Below, one piece after another: positions 60,369 through 64,000 of a stretch of DNA of 64,000 nt (position 1 is the stretch's first letter; each line of letters starts with the position of its first letter). Below the pieces are notes generated by a model. The model saw only the letters and a program-made list of their open reading frames with translations, was not told the origin of the DNA and ran no database searches. The DNA lies in contig JAFJTR010000047.1 of assembly GCA_022559985.1 (NCBI GenBank), forward strand, positions 124,001 through 188,000, written 5' to 3'. The position numbers were made by a program, and so were the translations under genes. This DNA comes from Parastagonospora avenae f. sp. tritici 18332-5 (taxonomy: Eukaryota; Ascomycota; Dothideomycetes; Pleosporales; Phaeosphaeriaceae).

Positions 60369-62620
60369 ATGACGCCACCACGACCAAACAATCTGCATCC
60401 CTCGCGCTCATTCACTCGACTGGACCCTGCGCCCAAGACTCCACTCTCACGAAGTCGAGCAAGCACCCTGCAGGGTCCACATGTACCAGATATGCTGGAT
60501 CCTCTGAAAGCAAACATGGTCGTCGAGGAAGACGAAACCGCCGATGGCGATGTCTTTGTCAAGAAAGATGAAGATGGAGAAGCTGAATCGCACGAAGCTG
60601 CTCCCGATACTTTCGAGGAGCTTCCTATAGAGATCCGGAGTCTGACAGAGAGGTGCGTGGGCGAGAGCTTCATAGACTTGCATGGTCCTGATAACATGAT
60701 AGATTCCTCGAGTCGCTCACAGCCAAGGTCCACCCTGCTCCCCTCTCCATTGATAACCTATCCGACCTCTTCCAAGACTTCTATACCCGCGCATCCTCCA
60801 AGATCAACACACATATAGCGACACTATCCGCACGTCTGACCAGCGATGAATATACGTCCAAGAAAGGCTCAGCTCCGCCGAGCAGACCAGGCTCAATACG
60901 TCAGGGAAGCAACCACTCTGGCGAACAGCAGATGCTTAGTGCTTCTGAGATGGCAGACCGGAAGAAGGCGAGGAAGTCATTAGAAGCAAAACGCCTAGCT
61001 CTCGAGGAGGCTGTCGAGCGAGCAGTGTGCGAGAAGATGTACAGCAGGATATGGCGGCATCGCAGCACTGATGACGAGGAAAGAGACCACAAGCTTCGGT
61101 CTCGGACCGCTGCACTCTCACTCGTTGGCATTGGGTTAAAAGAGCTGCTGATGGCTAGTGACGAGATGACAGAAGAGGAGCGCCAAAAGACAAAAGAGAA
61201 AGAGCCCGAGATTAGGGAGTGGCTGTCCACCGCAAGACAGGACATAATGAAGATGAATGACGAGAAATCTCCGCAGGGGAAGGTGCAACATCTAACTGCG
61301 GCTCACAAATCCATTGTGGAAGCTCTATCCAAGATCTTTCCCGCCACTTCATCCGCTGACGAGATACTTCCCACCCTCATATACGCCCTGATCACGCTGC
61401 CACCCGTCGAATTGAACGTCATAAGTGATCTCATGTTCATCCAAAGATTCCGTGGCTCCAGTCGAATGGACGGGGAAACGGCATACTGTCTTGTAAATCT
61501 TGAAGCAGCCATATCCTTCCTGGAGACCGTCGACCTTTCGTCCTTACGTGCGAATGAGCCAGCCATTCCTGGCAAGGCAGATTCTAGGCCCTCCACACCA
61601 AGATCAGAAGTGACGCCAATGGCCCTGGGTCTGTCCGATGCTCCGGACCTGATACAGACTCCAGCTACACCCACTACCAAAGGTTCTGGAAACGAGCCAT
61701 CAAGCCCAGTGACGACAAAGGCACAACGCCGATTGAGTAACTTGATACAGACACAACAGACCAAGCTTGAGGCTGCCTCAGATGCCGTGCGCGACTCAAT
61801 CCTTGACTCGGCTGACCAAGCCATGGGTAGAATTAACAATACACTGGACAGTAGCTTCAAGTTCTTCTTTGGTGGCCTACGCGACAAGGACCCGAATAGC
61901 CCCATTACGGAACAGCCAGCACTTCCAAAGACGCTAGAAGATGCAAGGAAGCTTGTCAGTTCGCCCACGCGGATTGATGACGACGACGATGTATCCAGTG
62001 TGGGCGCCGCTAGCTCGACACAAGGAGACGATCACGTCGAAGTCTCGAGCAATAAGAGGCTCGAAGCCAAGATGTCAGACCTGTTCGCTGGTAGAAAGCA
62101 GATTAGAGAGCGAAGTGTGGACTCGACAAGATCTATAGGCAGCGCAAGCGGACGTCGCGTCACATTTCCAGCCACAGTTGAGGAAAAGACTCCGTCTCCA
62201 TCAGCCGTCAAAGCAGAGCTCCCAGCACCAAGTAATACTTCAGCTGTCGACTCTCTTCGCAACATGGGCAACAGCCTCAACCCATTGAACAGATTCGCAA
62301 GCATTAACGTGTTGCCTCGGTTCGGACGCACTGTGAGCAGCAGCAGCACTCCTGTTCTCGCTACTCCAGTTGCGGAGCAAGGTAAACAGTCGCCTTCGCC
62401 AGAACCACTGATCCGGACAGCAACAGGAGAGGTCCCTCAAGTGGACGAGAAGGCCGCAAAGGCGATTGCAGCGATCGAACAATTGAAGAAGACGCCTCCA
62501 CCCGTGAAACGGTTTCTAGACGCCAAGGATGCACAGGACCTAAAGTTGAGAGAGGTCGACGAGCTATTGAAGGAGTACCAGCGCTTGGCCACTGCGATGC
62601 GTGGCGCCATCAACCATTGA
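60369..62620 (+). CDS. VPS9-domain Rab5 guanine nucleotide exchange factor
   Basis: Exons 60369..60652 and 60703..62620 (50-base intron) give 733 aa. The N-terminal ~90 residues are disordered. LTERFLESLTAKVHPAPLSI, formed across the intron, opens a helical bundle, then DLFQDFYTRASSKI. The VPS9 domain (about 170-345) has LVGIGLKELLMASDEM, the catalytic helix DEILPTLIYALITLPPVELN with the conserved aspartate, SDLMFIQRFRG, and ETAYCLVNLEAAISFLETVD with the conserved tyrosine. The C-terminal half is Ser/Pro-rich with a final helix (DLKLREVDELLKEYQRL). Family knowledge: this build resembles yeast Muk1 or Vps9 relatives that activate Rab5/Vps21 on endosomes. No CUE domain is visible, which favours the Muk1-like type. 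Confidence 0.87.
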
Positions 62621-62882
62621 GCACTTAAAGATGCGTTGCGCACCACGGTTCAGAATTACAGGAGATTTGTGGTGTATATGTATTGTATATAGACAGGCAT
62701 GGAGTTCTGGCGCCTATCAAGAGCGAGATGGCGGGTGGTAGTTTGTACTAGTCTCGAATAGGAAATGACGACCAAACCATTGTTTGTTTGTCAACACCGC
62801 GCTACCTCAGATTCCGCCCGCCCACACCACTTTGCGACAGCAACCCTGTGCAGCAATTCGCAATTCAACTTTGTTCAAAGCT

Positions 62883-64000
62883 ATGGCGGAACCAATGTCG
62901 ACGCTTTCGCCGGAGAAGCTCAATGCGAGCTCTAACTCTATTCACACGGACGACGATTTCGACATGACTTTCCACGACCCGCCCTCATCGCCTTTCGTGT
63001 CGCATATCGAGATTGACGACCAAGAAAACATTGCGCCTGGTGAAATGGCTACGCCCTCGAAATCCCTGCTCGACTTTGACGATGTCCCGCAATCAGCATT
63101 CAAGGTCTCTCCCGAGAAGAAATCTGGGCTCAAGGAGCGCGCCAGTCCGATGAAGACATCGCCAGTAAAGAACTTGATGGGCGACTTCGAGGAGGCCGCG
63201 AAAGGGGATTCAACCAGTGGCCGATCTAGCCCCAGAAAGAGCTCTCCCATAAAGAAGATGTCCATGGAACGTTCCGAGTCTGCAATGAGCAGCCGATCGC
63301 GCAAGAGCCAGTCGCCCTCAAAGTCATCCCGCGCCCCTTCAGCTGAGCCAATCCAGCGCGTGCCTACATTCGAAACAGACACCGAAGTACTACCAACCCC
63401 ATCGAGCCATGCGAGTTCGTCACACAGGGAACCAGTGCTCCGGGAGAACGAGGGCTTGACTGTTGCCATGAAGTTCATGGAGGAGATGCGCACAGAGAGA
63501 CAGGAGACTCTGGTTCGACAGAGATCGTACGAAGATAAGTACGACATCGATCTCGATATCGATAACACCGAATTCAACCCAGATGGCCCAAGCCTTACCT
63601 CGGCCGACGTGGACGACACCAGCTTCAGCATGTTCTCAGAGATGCCTGGCATCGACATGACCAAGTTTGCCTTTCTGCAAAAGAGTCCGACCAAGGACGG
63701 ATTCTTGGACGTCAGTTCAATCACTTTCACGCCATTTAATAATCGCTAATGTAGACCATAGACCCCTCGCGCTCGCACACATATGACACCATCAACGGTT
63801 CGCCGATCAGAGCGCTCAGCGTCCCCTACACCACGTCGTTCCTACAAGGAAAACGACACCACAAATCTGCTTCTTGACTTCACAGAGCAGATTCAGTCCT
63901 TCTCACAGTCCCGAAAAACATCGCCAGCACGCGGACGCACTTCTCCAACAAAGTCAAGTACACAGCCTGACCTCCGCTCTTTCTACCAAAACCAGCGATC
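62883..64000 (+). CDS. Spindle-pole-body Cut12-like protein (5' part, runs off window)
   Basis: Exon 1 is 62883..63710; a 51-base intron with donor GTCAGT, branch GCTAATG and acceptor CATAG leads to 63762..64000, open at the window edge; at least 355 aa. The protein is Ser/Pro-rich with many SPxK motifs (ASPMKTSPVKN, SSPRKSSPIKK), likely Cdk or Aurora sites. The conserved block is NTEFNPDGPSLTSADVDDT, then FSMFSEMPGIDMTKFAFL, which I associate with the fungal Cut12/spindle-pole family. The second exon adds TPRARTHMTPS and NLLLDFTEQ. Cut12 acts at spindle poles in mitotic commitment. The name is by recognition and moderately sure; the C-terminal coiled coil expected of the family lies outside the window. 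Confidence 0.6.

Overview
The window is a eukaryotic, gene-dense stretch of a filamentous ascomycete. The evidence is short spliceosomal introns (mostly 45-70 bases, donors such as GTAAGT, branch-like CTAAC or CTGAC, acceptors in CAG or TAG), fungus-specific families (CFEM, TVP18, AIM21, NCA2, HeLo-like/ankyrin proteins, SVOP-like and monocarboxylate-type MFS carriers) and a nuclear tRNA-Glu with an intron just after the anticodon. Gene content and style fit Pezizomycotina, most likely Dothideomycetes/Pleosporales; that placement is inference from recognition, not a search. I joined exons by hand from splice sites and reading phase, and give exon limits in each entry.

Layout. 1-15 kb is mostly housekeeping: a PA/RING-H2 ubiquitin ligase (-), a VNX1-like vacuolar cation/proton exchanger (-), proteasome ATPase RPT6 (+), an SVOP-like MFS carrier (+), the secretory Rab SEC4 (-) and mitochondrial NCA2 (-). 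15.6-30.5 kb is more accessory: a HeLo-like/ankyrin gene broken by two frameshifts (-), a very large CFEM GPI-anchored wall protein (-), a ZIFL-type MFS carrier (-), two decayed genes (+) at 26.5-28.6 kb inside long empty stretches, and an AAAP amino-acid transporter (-). 31-44 kb returns to conserved genes: AIM21 (-), TVP18 (-), TAD2 (+), ARP6 (+), mitochondrial ribosomal mL50 (+) and the GPI-remodelling protein PER1 (-). 44-50.6 kb holds a secreted Asp-box beta-propeller (+), a lone P450 (+), tRNA-Glu (+), a GNAT acetyltransferase (-) and a monocarboxylate-type MFS carrier (-). 52-64 kb holds a BTB-like protein (-), an unrecognised proline-rich protein (+), ATG15 lipase (-), a VPS9-domain GEF (+) and the 5' part of a Cut12-like spindle-pole protein (+, runs off the window).

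How they fit together. Most neighbours are functionally unrelated, as usual in fungi. SEC4, TVP18, PER1, VPS9 and AIM21 all serve membrane traffic or the cortex, but they are scattered and I do not read them as a cluster. I found no convincing new multi-gene system, biosynthetic cluster, transposon or CRISPR array. The observations most worth a second look are the degraded NLR-like ankyrin gene, a possible membrane-anchored TAD2 form, in-frame stops in a small unknown gene, two TAG codons in the 55-57.5 kb gene that look like splice acceptors, and repeat architectures in ATG15 and AIM21.
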